Source of the DNA: Candidatus Gastranaerophilales bacterium | GTDB taxonomy: Bacteria > Cyanobacteriota > Vampirovibrionia > Gastranaerophilales > Gastranaerophilaceae | Assembly: GCA_016280955.1 (NCBI GenBank) | Contig: JAEEHV010000023.1 | Coordinates: 1 to 64,000, forward strand | Reading direction: 5' to 3' | Length of the DNA stretch: 64,000 bases | Shown: positions 1-13,100 of the stretch, in pieces | How positions within the stretch are numbered: position 1 is the stretch's first letter | How the letters are laid out: each line of letters opens with the position of its first letter | The notes under the pieces: model-generated | Databases searched by the model: none | Seen by the model: only the letters and a program-made list of their open reading frames with translations | Told to the model about the DNA's origin: nothing | Program-made: the position numbers and the translations under genes

Positions 1-2
1 CT

Positions 3-398
3 GAACGTGGTATGGAGCGGCATAAAAAATATTTTCCGCAAATAGAAGAGGCTGTTAATAAGGCAGAAAATTTATATCAAAACGGTTTATTTACCGAAGC
101 TGATTATGAATTGTTGAACAGTATTCCAAAACGTGCTCAACAAGTAATCAGCCGTAATGCCCAAAAGTTTAATGATATCGCATCAAAAACAGAATTAAGT
201 GAAAATGAATCAAAACAACTTGATGATATTTTGAAATACCAAAAAGAACTGATAGAAGATTTGTGGAATAGAATAGAAGTTGATAAAAAAGCATACTTTG
301 AACGAATGGAAAAAGCAAAAGCCGAATGGGAAGCTATAAGTAAAGCCGAAGAAGAAAGACTTCGTGCTGAATATGGTGATGATTTGCCGCCGTTTTAG
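3..398 (+). CDS. Hypothetical charged helical protein, 5' end outside window
   Basis: The frame is open from the left edge (codons for E-R-G precede the first ATG at 12) and no Shine-Dalgarno precedes that ATG, so the true start probably lies outside the window. The 128 visible residues are rich in Glu, Lys, Ala and Gln with heptad-like spacing, so the protein is probably largely alpha-helical or coiled coil, ending in the acidic-then-hydrophobic tail GDDLPPF. There are no Cys residues, no signal peptide in the visible part and no membrane segment. I do not recognise a family. It is followed after 41 bp by another orphan gene on the same strand. Confidence 0.6.
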   Translation, partial: ERGMERHKKYFPQIEEAVNKAENLYQNGLFTEADYELLNSIPKRAQQVISRNAQKFNDIASKTELSENESKQLDDILKYQKELIEDLWNRIEVDKKAYFERMEKAKAEWEAISKAEEERLRAEYGDDLPPF

Positions 399-439
399 GG
401 GGTAAATAGATAACTGTGGTAAAGAGGTAAATATAAAAG

Positions 440-898
440 ATGCAGGTACAACGAATACAAAATAATCAAACATCATTTCACGCATTAAAGAGCTTTGAAT
501 GCAGCAAAAATTTAAAACCGATTATAGGTGATGCGGGAGAAAAAATCGAACAAAAACTCCTGAAAGCATTTAACGAAAATAAATACTTTCAGGAATTATG
601 CAAAAAAAATGATGTCTGGGTTAATATAAAACCGAAACACACCAATTTCATACGTTCTGGCTTGGATGTAGAAATATATGCTACAAAACTTAATGAAATG
701 AACATTGAAAATCGGAAAAATGTAATCAATTTTACAACAGTAAAATTCTATGGTGATCCGCATTACTGTACATTTTTAGACGAAAGTTACCGATACCACG
801 CAGAAGATATAATGCAGGGTTTTTTAAAGGATGTTGACGGTCTGAAATCCGGAATCAGAAAGTTTTTCGAAAAATCAACTCCGAAAACATATATGTAA
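440..898 (+). CDS. Orphan protein with N-terminal QVQRI...SFHA motif
   Basis: A 152-residue protein of unknown function. An AGAGG element lies about 12 bases before the ATG. The first 16 residues (M-Q-V-Q-R-I-Q-N-N-Q-T-S-F-H-A) closely parallel the start of another orphan in this window at 34203 on the minus strand (M-Q-I-Q-R-I-N-N-S-T-N-F-K-G), suggesting one lineage-specific family or a shared N-terminal tag. The remainder is mixed alpha/beta and soluble, with a basic C-terminus; no signal peptide or membrane segment is visible. The two tagged proteins also share an RSGLD/KTGLA-type beta strand region, but weakly. Confidence 0.7.
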   Translation: MQVQRIQNNQTSFHALKSFECSKNLKPIIGDAGEKIEQKLLKAFNENKYFQELCKKNDVWVNIKPKHTNFIRSGLDVEIYATKLNEMNIENRKNVINFTTVKFYGDPHYCTFLDESYRYHAEDIMQGFLKDVDGLKSGIRKFFEKSTPKTYM

Positions 899-997
899 AC
901 TTTCAAAAATTTGTCCGGCGAAATGCACTGTGTGCTTAATAGAAATAAATTGCGTTAACATTTCTTAACAAAAATTTAAAATTATTAATTTTACATG

Positions 998-1025
998 TTG
1001 AAAAAGGTTAAAAACATGGTATAAT
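998..1025 (+). promoter_or_regulatory. Sigma-70-type promoter of the giant FliD gene
   Basis: TTGAAA at 998-1003, a 16-bp spacer and a perfect TATAAT at 1020-1025. The start site would be near 1032, leaving a leader of about 120 nt before the ATG at 1154. A housekeeping-type promoter rather than a sigma-28/sigma-54 flagellar promoter is notable; I saw no TGGC-N8-TGC or GCCGATAA-like element. Confidence 0.6.
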
Positions 1026-1031
1026 GTACAT

Positions 1032-1153
1032 GTAGTTATAGTATTTTGTCTTAGATTAGCAAATGGATTGTAAAACTTATCCCCACTAATACAGAGTCCG
1101 GTTGACGAAGTATTGAGCTATGGTTACGTAATACATAAAACCCCCGAGGAAAA
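1032..1153 (+). promoter_or_regulatory. Long, possibly structured 5' leader of the giant FliD gene
   Basis: About 120 nt of untranslated leader. Visible dyads are TGGAT (about 1063) with ATCC (about 1080) around an A-rich loop, and GTATT (about 1110) with AATAC (about 1130). The leader ends in a C-run followed by GAGGA just before the ATG. It does not match a riboswitch class I can name; see rejected items for the c-di-GMP comparison. Confidence 0.3.
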
Positions 1154-4100
1154 ATGTCTATATCATTCGGCGGACAAGCGTCCGGAGTTGATACATCAGC
1201 ATGGATAGAAGCTCTTGTTCAAATGAAACAAGCCAGCTTGGATACATATCAGGCGAAGAAAGAAACACTTGAAGCTACTGCAAGTATTTTGGACAACGTC
1301 AAGAGTTTCTTTGCGTCTTTTAAGGGTGTTATTTCAACAGTTACGAATTCAAATTTAGGGATTTCTTCTTTAGATTTATTTATACAAAATTTAGCAGAAA
1401 CTACCAATGCGGAGATTGCAAGTGCAACCGTTACAACAGAAGCACAAGAGGCTTCTTACGAAGTTTTTGTAGATCAGCTGGCAACTGAAACGCAAGCTGT
1501 AAGCAACTTTTTTACTAATATTATAACTACAACACAATCAACTGCTTCACACGACTCGTTATTAAGCAGTATAGGGATTAGTGCAGGGGTATTCGGAGTT
1601 AATATTGACGGAGTAGAGGGAACCAGAACAATTACAATACAGAGCAATGACACAATAGCTACATTGATTGAAAAATTTGAAAAAATTGGTGTCAGTGCAA
1701 GTTATGATGCGGTAAACGGTTGGTTTGCCGTAGACTTGAGTGCCGACAATATCAATGATGATATTGATGGTGACGGAATTAAAAATACCGGTATTGTAGA
1801 GGCTTTGGCTTTGACAAACATAAATTCCTCATATATGAGTGATTTATTGGAGATGTTGTCATACTTTACAAACACCGTTATAGCAACAGAAACCGCTACA
1901 ATTAGTGATTTTGGCATTACTGAAGCTGAGTTTATCATTAATGATGCAAATGGTGGTTTCACAACTCACACAATTGATTTGAACGGTACATTTGCTGATT
2001 TATTCAGTATATTAGCTGAGAATGGTATGCGTGCAACTTTTGATGAAAACGGTTCAATACTGATTGAATCAGAGAACGGCAATACCATTTCAGGCGGATT
2101 AGCCGAACAGCTGGGAATTATTGTAACCGATAATTCTTATCAAACGGATACAAAATCTTATTCTACTGTCGGGGCATATTCTACGGAAACGATGATGGTA
2201 GACTTCTCATCTTCTTTGGGAGATATAGGTGCCGTAACATCAAATGCCGATACACTGAGGATTTTAAATGCAAATAACGAACTTATTAGTGAAATAACTA
2301 CATTGACGGCGGAATCATCTGTTGATGATTTATTTGCAGTTTTGGCACAACACGGTATTGCTGCGGCATTACAAAATAACGTTGTTGTTCTTGAATCCAA
2401 TACGGGTAATATTATAGGCGGTGCAATTGCCGAAAATATGGGAATTGCTACAAATTATCAATATTCAACTACAATCAAGGAAGGTCAAAGCACAACTTCA
2501 ACATCAATGGTTTCATATGTTGCAAGTGCGACAGACTGGGTATCAGACTGTTTATGGGATGTTTGGGATAGCTACAGTGATGCTGATAAAATTCTTAAAG
2601 TTACTCACACTGACAGATACGGCACTAATCAAACTTATTATTATACCGTAATAGAAAAGAATTCTATTGGTTCTGACGGTTCCGTACAAAAAGGAACACA
2701 ATTCCAGGATTTAATAAATTGGTATAAAGAAAAAGATCCGACATCAACATTCAAGTTTAATGATAACGGTCAGATATTTATTGATTCAAACGACTGTTTC
2801 TACTTTGAAGGTAAGATTGCGGAATACTTAGGTATTACAGGGCACACAGATACATATACATGGACACACGGTGCATCAACTACTGTTGTAAGTACGGATA
2901 CCGTATCTTATCGTGTAAGAAAAACTGACTATATATCCGATGTATTGTGGGATAACGGCTGGAACAGCTACTCTGATGCTGATAAGGTTATTTCTGCATA
3001 CAGCCTGACAGTTGACCATACGGCGGGTGATGCTACTTATCAGCATACGGTTCAGACATTAGTAGGAACATTTACTATCAAGCCGAGTATCACAACAATT
3101 CTGGAAGACGGAACTGCTGATGGTAATTCTGTAACAATGCAGGTTGGAACAACATTTGAAGACTTTGCAAGATGGTACACAGAAACCATTGATACAACCG
3201 CATCTTTTGCAATTAATAATGACGGTACAATTTCAATTGATTCAAATGATACGTTCCACCTGGAAGGTCGTGCAATAACCGATTTACACTTGGGAATCGG
3301 TACTGTCGGTCAGACTTGGACACAAGGTCTTGAAGAAACCACCAGTTATGCAAGTGTAACTTATGCTGTCAAAATGACAGACTATATATCGGATACTTAT
3401 ACCGATGATGAATGGGGACATGTTAATAAAACATTGTCAATATACACCAGCTATATTGACCACCAGGACGGCGGTGACGGAAACAGTGTTTATCAGGTTA
3501 CCATTCAGCAGAAAGTAACAGAGATAACGATTGATGAACAAACCACATTTAACGATTTGGCTGATTTTCTGGAAGGTTATGATATCCACTTAACTATTAA
3601 TGACGGTATAGTAACAATCGATTCAGGCATTACGAACTATTTGGTTGAAGAACCGTTCCAAAACTATACAGTCCAAAACGGTGTTACTATTATGACTCCG
3701 GGCACAGGTCCTTCCGGTGTAACACAAATGCTCGGACACTATGGTATGACAACAAGTACCTTGCATCAGAGCTGGACAACCGGTACTGCTGCAACAGAAA
3801 GTACTGCTGCAGTATTTCATGCTATTCAGATGACCGATTATATGTCAGACACCTTCACACTAAGCGATTGGAACAGTTTGGCATCATATACTGACAGTTC
3901 AGGCAAAAGTCATAGCGGTAAAACTATTGCGATAATGCATAACTATTTGGATCACGAAACTCAAACGATGAAAATCGAAAACATCGCAAACTTTACCGTA
4001 GATGAAAATACAAAATTTGAAGACTTACGTGATTTCCTTGCTACGATTAATACACTTGGTGTAAGTTGTACTGAAATCTCAAATACTGATTCCAGACTGA

Positions 4101-7100
4101 ATATTACAATGGGAATCACAAACGGTGTGTTAACTCTTGATTCAAACTGCTGCTGGATAGAAGGAAGTATTCCGAACCATTACGGTGTAACCTTCGATAC
4201 TAAGCAAATGACCTGGACACACGGTGCAATTACAACACAAAGTTCAGCTCCTATCACATACAAGACCAGCAACGGCGATTATATCAAAGATACATTCACA
4301 CAGAATGATTGGAATGGTACAAACAAAAACATTAAGATTGTATATGAGCAGCTTAACCACGATAATCATACAGTCACAACAACAACAGTTAATACAACCC
4401 TTACAATTACAGACAATACAAAATTCAAAGACACCAGTGAATCTGAAATCATAGTTGACGGTGTATTGAAAAAAGGTGCATCATTAGCTACCGAATTAGC
4501 CAGATACGGTATAACATTAGATGTTAAGAACGGTATAGTAACCTTAAATTCAGACAGAGTAGCAGCAGACAGCAACCAAATGTACTATGCTCTGGGTGCT
4601 GTAATAGACCATGTTGGTTCAAAAGTTGATTCGTTTACTCAGACCTGGACACTTAGTACAGCAGAATCCAGTGGTGCTAATGTAACGTATGATATTAAAG
4701 GTACGGATAAAATCGCAGATACGTTCTCCTACAATTCCGACTATAATTATCACGGTATAGATAACACTAACTGGTCTGAGATTAACCATGATATTGTAGT
4801 CAGATATTCTTACCTCGACCATGATACACACCAGACTGTTACAGTTGCAGCTTCAACAATTACCGTCGATTATGAAACAAGATTAACTGATAATTACGAT
4901 TCAAGTCTTAAAGTAAACGGTGTTACAAAAACCGGTACTTCACTTGCAAAAGCATTAAGTGATTATGGTATAACTTTGTCCGTTTCAGGCGGTAAAGTTG
5001 TCATGAGTTCTGCTAAAGGACCTGACGGACACATTTACTATATAACCGGTGACATTCCTGACCACTATGGTATATCCGCAATGGAATTAGGCAGAGTAAG
5101 TCAGAGTTGGACATTTGGTACCGATACAACTGGTGTTTCTTCACAATTTGCCGGAAGCGGCGGTTCTCCCGGAAGCGGTATTCAGTATGACGACTATATC
5201 AAAGATACATTCTATGAAGATGTTTGGAAAAATAGTACAAACAAAAATATAGTAATCAAATATTCTACACTTGTTCATAACGGAACAAGTGCATCTACAA
5301 CAGTACTTATAACAGCAACCATTACGGCAACTGATACAACCAAATTCGGTCAGGATGTAGACTCAACTGTTATAGTAAACGGTCAAACAAAAAATGGTAA
5401 ATCTCTTAAAACAGCTTTGGCTGATTACGGCATTACTCTGACTATTGAAAATGGTGCCGTAAAAATGGCATCTGATGCTATTGGAACACAAGTTACCGGC
5501 GGTGTAACTCATCAGGCTATTTGTTATGCAACAGGTGATATTCCTGACCACTGGGGTATTTCAGCTACAACCTACGGTACTATTTCACAAACCTGGACTT
5601 ATGCAACTGATAATACATCAACCAAATTATACAAATATTTAATCAGAGATGATGACTTTGTTCAGGATGTGTACACTGATGAGGATTGGGCAGCTGTAGA
5701 CAAAACTATTTATGTAAAAAGTTCTTATTTTGATGTCAATAGAGGTGTCGCCGTTACTACAATCTTGGGTACAATGACACTGACGGATACTACTAAATTT
5801 GGTGAAGATGTAAACTCATCAATTATAGTAAACGGTCAAACAAAAACCAAAACATCACTTAAAAAAGCATTGGCAGACAATTTCAGCATTACCATGAATG
5901 TAAATAGTAACGGTACTATAGCAGTAAGTTCTGCACCGCATTCAGACGGTAATATCTATTTTATAGACGGTGTTGTTACAAATGGTTTAGGCTTCCAAAA
6001 TACAACAACAGACCAGACATGGATATATGGAACCGATGTTACAGGCATATCCGGTATATATACAGGTGGTACCGGCGATGGTCCTACTGGCGGTACAGGT
6101 ATCCAAATGGATGACTATATCAAAAACTCTTTCTCTAAGAGTGAATGGACAAATGTCGATAAGAAAATAGTTGTCAAATATGAATCACTTATACAGACTA
6201 GTACAAGCAGTACAACAATACTGGCTACGGCAACTATGACAGCAACGGATACAACCACATTCCAGGGCTTGGCTGATTGGCTTAGCGGTTATGGTATATC
6301 TTTAACTATTAAAAACGGTGCCGTAACAATGAGTTCTAAGGCTCAGAATATCAGAACCGTTGATGGTGTACAATATCAGGATATCTTCTTTATGACCGGT
6401 GCAATTGCCGATCACTGGGGTGTTTCTGCTCCGACATACGGAGCTGTCAGTCAGACCTGGACATCCAATACAAGTACCACCTCCGGAGAAAACAAATATA
6501 GAATATATATAGATGACTATATTCAGGACAAGTATAAAGATGCAGAATGGGCAAGTAAAACTACTGAGCAAAAGACAGTTTATATCAAAACTTCATCGTA
6601 TGATGTTGGCACCTTAACAGAAGGAACAGAGACTAAAGCATCATTTGTAATAACAGATACCACCAAATATTCTGATTTACAAACATTCCTTGCAAATTAT
6701 AACATAACCATGACAATAAACGAGAGTAATGGTTCATTAAATATAAGTTCAACACCGAAAGACGGTGTAATATATTTTGCAGACGGTATAGCTACTTCTG
6801 TTATTAAAGATTTGGGCTTTGATGTTTCAAAAGCAAGTCAAACCTGGACATACGGCACAGATGCAACCGGAACAACTCCTGTAACCTTCAAAGCAAGGAG
6901 AGGAACAGACCGTATTTCCGATACATTTACTAAAGCTAACTGGAATGTTACAAACAAAGAACTGATTATCAGACATGACGAACGTGACCATGCTAATGGA
7001 ACCACCAAAACAACTCATGTAGCACACTATACAGTTACTGAGACTACAACATTTGACGATTTAGATACCTGGCTTACTGCAAACGGTATCTCTATGTCAC

Positions 7101-10100
7101 TGGATGATGGTGTAATCAATATTGATTCTGATTGTAATAACTATGTAGAAGGTGAAATTGCCACCTGGTTCGGCTTAAGTAAATCTGTTATTTCACAGAC
7201 TTGGACCTATGGTGCAAATGTAACAGAAAGCACTTCAGGCATCTGGTATGATGCCAATATGGATTGCAGAGTTATAGAGTTAAAGCGTGATCATGATACG
7301 ATTATGTTAGGTGCAGACATTTATGAAATGTATTATGATTATGCAACACACGAAACAAAAGAACGCAAATTAGGTAATATACAGTTTAATGCGGAAACAA
7401 CTATCAGACAATATGCTGAAATGCTTAGTGCATACACAATATCATTAAGTGTAACCGATGGTAATGTAAGTTTATCCAGTAAAGGCGCCTATGTTGTATT
7501 TAAAGGTGATACCAGCAATGCTAGTACTGTTGTTGACATAATGGGCTTAGGTTCAACCAAAACAACATATACCCATACAATCGGTAACACCCAGACAAGT
7601 TCAAGTGCTGTTACTTATGCAATTGACATTAATGACACAATATATGAACGTTTCTCCAACGAATGGAGCAGTATTAATAAAACCCTCAGTATATATGAGA
7701 GCAGACTTGTTACAACGGGTGCTACACCAACAACCACTGTAACAGTAATTGCAACAAAAACATTCGGTGAGTCAAGTACATTCAAAGATATACAAAGCTG
7801 GCTTAGCGGCTATGACATTAGTATGAGTGTAGGTGCTAATGGTTCATTTAGTGCGTCAAGCAGCAAAAACAGATATGTATCGGGAGATATTGCAAGCAAA
7901 GTCGGATTAGGCAGTAAAGATAACAATACAACATATACCTATGGTAAGAGCACAACAAGCAGTGATAAAATAAAATATACGATTACTGTTCCGACAACTG
8001 TTACAAAAACAATAACAATAGAAGGAAGTGCAACCGGCAGTTCAAAAATTAAAGATACGGCTGGTTTTAGCGGTAATACGATTAGCTTATGCTATTATTA
8101 CTGGGATGGCGGTTCTAACGGTTCAGGTACCCAAAAAACTTTAAAAACATATACTGTAGGTGATCATACTTGGGATGATTTTAAAAATTGGCTTGCAAGT
8201 GATGGAGTAAATACTTCAATCTCCATGGACAACGGAACTTTAAAAATATTTACGGGTTGGACTGAAACCTATAACGGTAGTGTTATGCGTGCTGCCGTTG
8301 GTATTGAAGGTGGTACATCATCTATATCTTCGACTGAATACAAAGGTGGTTTAAGTGCCAGAATAACAAAATCTAACACAGGTAATGTATCACTAAGTTC
8401 TTCTACAAAACTTGTAGATTTAGGTGTTTCAACAGGTACTCAAACCCTTGCCGGCTGGCACAGAACATATAACGGTGTTACCTGGGAAACTAAACCTGAC
8501 CTTACAATTAATGTAACAGATTCTACTACCGTACAGGATGCATTAAATATATTAAATTCAACACCGGGCATCAGTGCATCAGTATCAGGCGGCAAGGTAA
8601 AATTATCACATAAAAATTCGGGTGTAGATTCCGGCTTCCTGAAATACACCGGAGTTGTTCTGGAAAAAATGCTGGGTTACAGCCTGTCAGACTCAGACGG
8701 CAGTGCTTGGTCAACTATCAGTTTACTTTCATACGATACCTCCGCCACTGAAACAAAAAGCGGAGTAAAAACCAAGATTGTAACAACAACTGTAGAAAAT
8801 ACAACAACAACCTCAGTTGTTGAATTAAAGACTTCAACAAAATTATCTGAATTAGGTATAAGCTCAAATCAGGTATTTACAATAACCAAACACACCAATA
8901 ATGTTGATTTTGGCTCTGTTCAATCAACCAATGTTACCTGGAGTACAAGCCAGACATTTGGCGACTTTATGTCTGCATTTAATAATGTTGGTGGTCTGAC
9001 CATGTCTTTGAGTAACGGCAAAGTAACGGTTAGTCCGAATGGCAGCGGTGCATATCTGAGCTCTGCCGGTTCAAGTAATGTTTTGAAACTCGGTACATCT
9101 ACCCAGACAACGACATTAAAGCCGCTAACTGCAAAATCAAGCGGAGCTTCAAACTATGCAACACTCAACAGTCAGACAACACTTGATGATTTGGGTGTAA
9201 CCTCTAATACATCAGTATCGGTTACACGTTATAAAGACAGTGAGCATTCCGGTACACAAACAGCTATTGCAACAGAAACTATTACAAAAACCTTTACCTC
9301 ATCTACAAAAGTTGGTGATTTAATCAGTACACTCAACGGAATAACTGACTTCTCAGCAAGCAATGATTTTTCTGCCGGCAAAGTTACACTCACCGGTAGT
9401 AACAGAGCGTTCGTTTCAAGCATCAGCAGCAGCCTAGCCTCGGCATTAAAACTTGCTACATCAGCAAGCAGCTACTATACTAATAATACTACTTACAGTA
9501 TTGTTACAACAGCAAGTTCCAACAAAACGGGTGTGAAAGCAAGTTACAACGGTGCAATTACAACACTGAAAGATTTGGGAATCAACTCAGCCCAGACATT
9601 TACCATTGTTGCACACACTAACAATACTTATGCTCAGGATAATACCAAAGCAAATAATTGTGTAAAGAAATTTACTTTCACTTGGGGTGTCAATGAAACT
9701 ACGGCTGATATGAAAACTAAAATAACGACCGCACTCGACAATGCCGGAATTTCATATACATGGGGACAAAATAGTGATAACGGTATAGGTTTTGGACGTA
9801 TTGGAACAAAAGGAGCACCCAGCAGATTCAGAATATTTGGCAGTGAACATTTATATGTAGAGAGCATGTCATCATCTCTTATGAGTGCTCTGAATTTATC
9901 ATCATTAGGCACTTCTTCCTACAACTACACCGTCAGGTATGCAAAGGATGATGATAAAGTTACAGAACCTATGTTACTGAACCCGCGTGATATGGACATA
10001 AAGCTGAGCGATATCAGAATAAATAATGCGCAGACTTTGACATTTGTTGTACACAATAACAGCACATTTACGGTAGATAACACAAATGCTAACAAGGTTG

Positions 10101-13100
10101 TTAGCACTGTTACCGTAACATGGACAACATCAGAAACTCTGGCTGAGTTTGAAGCCAAAGTACAAAATACTATTCAGCACAATGGTGTTTCTGATGTAAC
10201 ATTCGGAGAGGTAGTTGACGGCAGATTGAACATTAAAACAGGTAAATGGTCATATCTGACAGGTGTAAGTACTGAATTGCGAACTAAAACAGGTTTGAAA
10301 CCAAACTGGCAAACCGATGATTATGAAATGGAATACACCGCTTCCTCGAAAGGAAACGGTAACCAGAGTTACCTTGATGATACTCGCGGTCCTATCGGAA
10401 TAAACGATCCTGATTATAGCACAAGTACATTGAAAAAATTAGGTCTTACTGACCAAACTCTGACTTTTGTTGTACACAAAAACGAAAACTTTGTTACAGA
10501 CAATGATAATGCTAAAAATACAACAAAAACCATTACTTTAACTTGGAATACCAACGAAACTCTGGGTGCTTTTGAAAAAGAAGTAAGAAATGCCCTGAAT
10601 AATGAAGGTGTTGCTGCTTATAATAATTTCAGTATAACCGCTCAAGACGGCAAAATAACTGTTACTACAGGCAAATGGGCATATTTGTCTGCCGCAAGCA
10701 GCGGATTTACGAACACTCTCGGACTGGCGGTAAAATACAATGTCGATACAAGTTATAGCATGGTTAAAACCGATGCGGATGACCAAAAAGCTGAAAGTAT
10801 TCGTCTGAACGATGAGAACGGCACAGGTAACTCATTCCAGCTCTCAAATATGGGAATTTCTTCAAATCAGTCATTAATATTTGTTGTACACGAGAACACG
10901 ACCTTTACAACAGACAACACTAATGCTCAGAATGTTCTTAAGACTATTACAGTTGATTGGACTACTACCGAAAGCTTATATGACTTTGAAAGAAAAATCG
11001 AAAATGCTATGGTAGGCACTAATGCTGAAGGTGATGTACATTTAACTGTTCAGGGAGATGGTCAATTACATTTAACAACCGGTAAATGGGCATACTTAGA
11101 AGGCGTCAGCACGCAATTGGCAAATAAAACAGGTTTGGTATACAAAGACAGCAACAACAAACGATATAACTATAATATTGCATATATTGCTTCTTCAAAC
11201 GGTACTGTAAACAAAGCATTTCTTGATGATACAAACGAGAGCATAAACACAATGACGCTGTCAAAATTAGGTTTAAATTCAGATCAAACCATAACATTTG
11301 CAACGCATAATAACGCAGACTTTGTAACAGACAACAAAAATGCTCATAGTGTTGTAACAACAACCACATTAACCTGGACAACGGGTGAAACTTTGTATCA
11401 GTTTGAAAAGAAAGTTGAAAATGCCCTGAAAGCTATCAATCCGCTGAATGACGGTCAGGTAAGCATTACCGCTAAAGATGGTTATATCACTGTTAAGACC
11501 GGCGAATGGGCATATATGACCGGTACAAGTCAGGGATTAATTGATAAAACAGGTCTTAAATATGATACAAGCAAACAGAAAACAAAAGATTATAGTATTG
11601 TTTACACTGATGCATCCGACAACACAGCTGAAAGTATCTTCCTGAACGATTCTAACGGTTCAGAAAACACATTCCAGCTCTCAAATATGGGACTTTCTTC
11701 AGCTCAGTCATTAACATTTGTTGTTCACAACAACTCAACCTTCATGACTGACAACACAAATGCTTCAAATACAACACAAACAATCACCGTTACTTGGGAT
11801 CTCGGCGAAAGCTTGTACGACTTTGAAAGAAAAATTGAAAATGCTATGGTCGGTACAATGGCTGAAGGCGGAGTTCATTTGACGGTTGAAAAAGACGGTG
11901 TTTTACACCTTGAAACAAATGAATGGGCATATCTGTCAGGCGTAAGTGCAGGATTAACTCAGAAAACAGGTCTGAAATACGACGAAAGCAAGCATGACAA
12001 ATATAGTTATGATGTTATCTACACCGATAAAGCAGATAACGTACAAGAACAAACCTTCCTCAACAGAAGAAATACCAAACTTGGTAACCTGAGCATTACT
12101 TCTAATCAGACAATGACATTTGTAATACATACAAATAATACTTTTGCTCAGGACTTCACGGATTCAGTTATTTCCGGCGTTTCAAACAGCGGAACTGTCA
12201 GCGAATCATCTGTTGTCAGAGCAAAAGATGTAACTAAAACAATTACAGTTACCTGGACAACAAGTGAAACTCTTGAACAATTTGAAGATAAAGTCAATGA
12301 AACTTTGTATCATTTATATGAACAATACGATGATATTCCATACAGCATCCCAACTGATAATGATAACTTCGGTACAACTCTGGCTTCGGGCACTGAGGTT
12401 AAAGAGCTTGATGAAAGTCATTGTGATGATTATAAAAACAGCGGATATTCAATTCACTTTGAAGTTGATGCAAACACCGGTAAATGGAAATTTACGGGTA
12501 ACGAATACACCTATGTTCAGTCTATATCCGGAGTACTTCAAAATGCTATGCACTTAGACGGCAATTACAACGATTCATATACTTATACCGTTAATTACCG
12601 TTCCGATGCTGACAAAGAAGTTGAATATGCGTTCCTGAACGAACGAAACAGTACCGTAAACAACTTCACTATCGGCACTACAAATTCGCTTGCTAATGCT
12701 GCAGCAAGAAGTTTTGATGTTGTAATTCATACACACAAAACCTTCACTCAGGATAACACAGATGCTACCAGCACTAGCTATACTGTTGGTGTAACATACA
12801 CACAAAAATTCACTTGGACAGAAGGTGAAAGCCTCAGCGAATTTGAATATAGAGTAAATACACAACTGAAAGCTCTGTATGACCAATATGGCGCACCGCA
12901 GGATATAGCTCACTCCGTTCATACAATGACGGTCAAACCGGGTGTTACAACAGATAATTATACAACGAGTTTTGACACGGCTTACTTCTTAGAATTCGGA
13001 GTTGACCCGCAAAACGGAAAATTGAGTATTAAGGGTAATGAATATACGTATATTCAGAACCTTGGCAGCTTCTTTACAAATGATATACATTTGAATGCTC

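Noticed and set aside
1032-1153. c-di-GMP-I (GEMM) riboswitch before the flagellar-type gene
   Set aside because: A TCCGG and a GGTTACG look superficially right, but the highly conserved ACGCAAAGC and GGTAGC blocks are missing and the hairpins do not line up.
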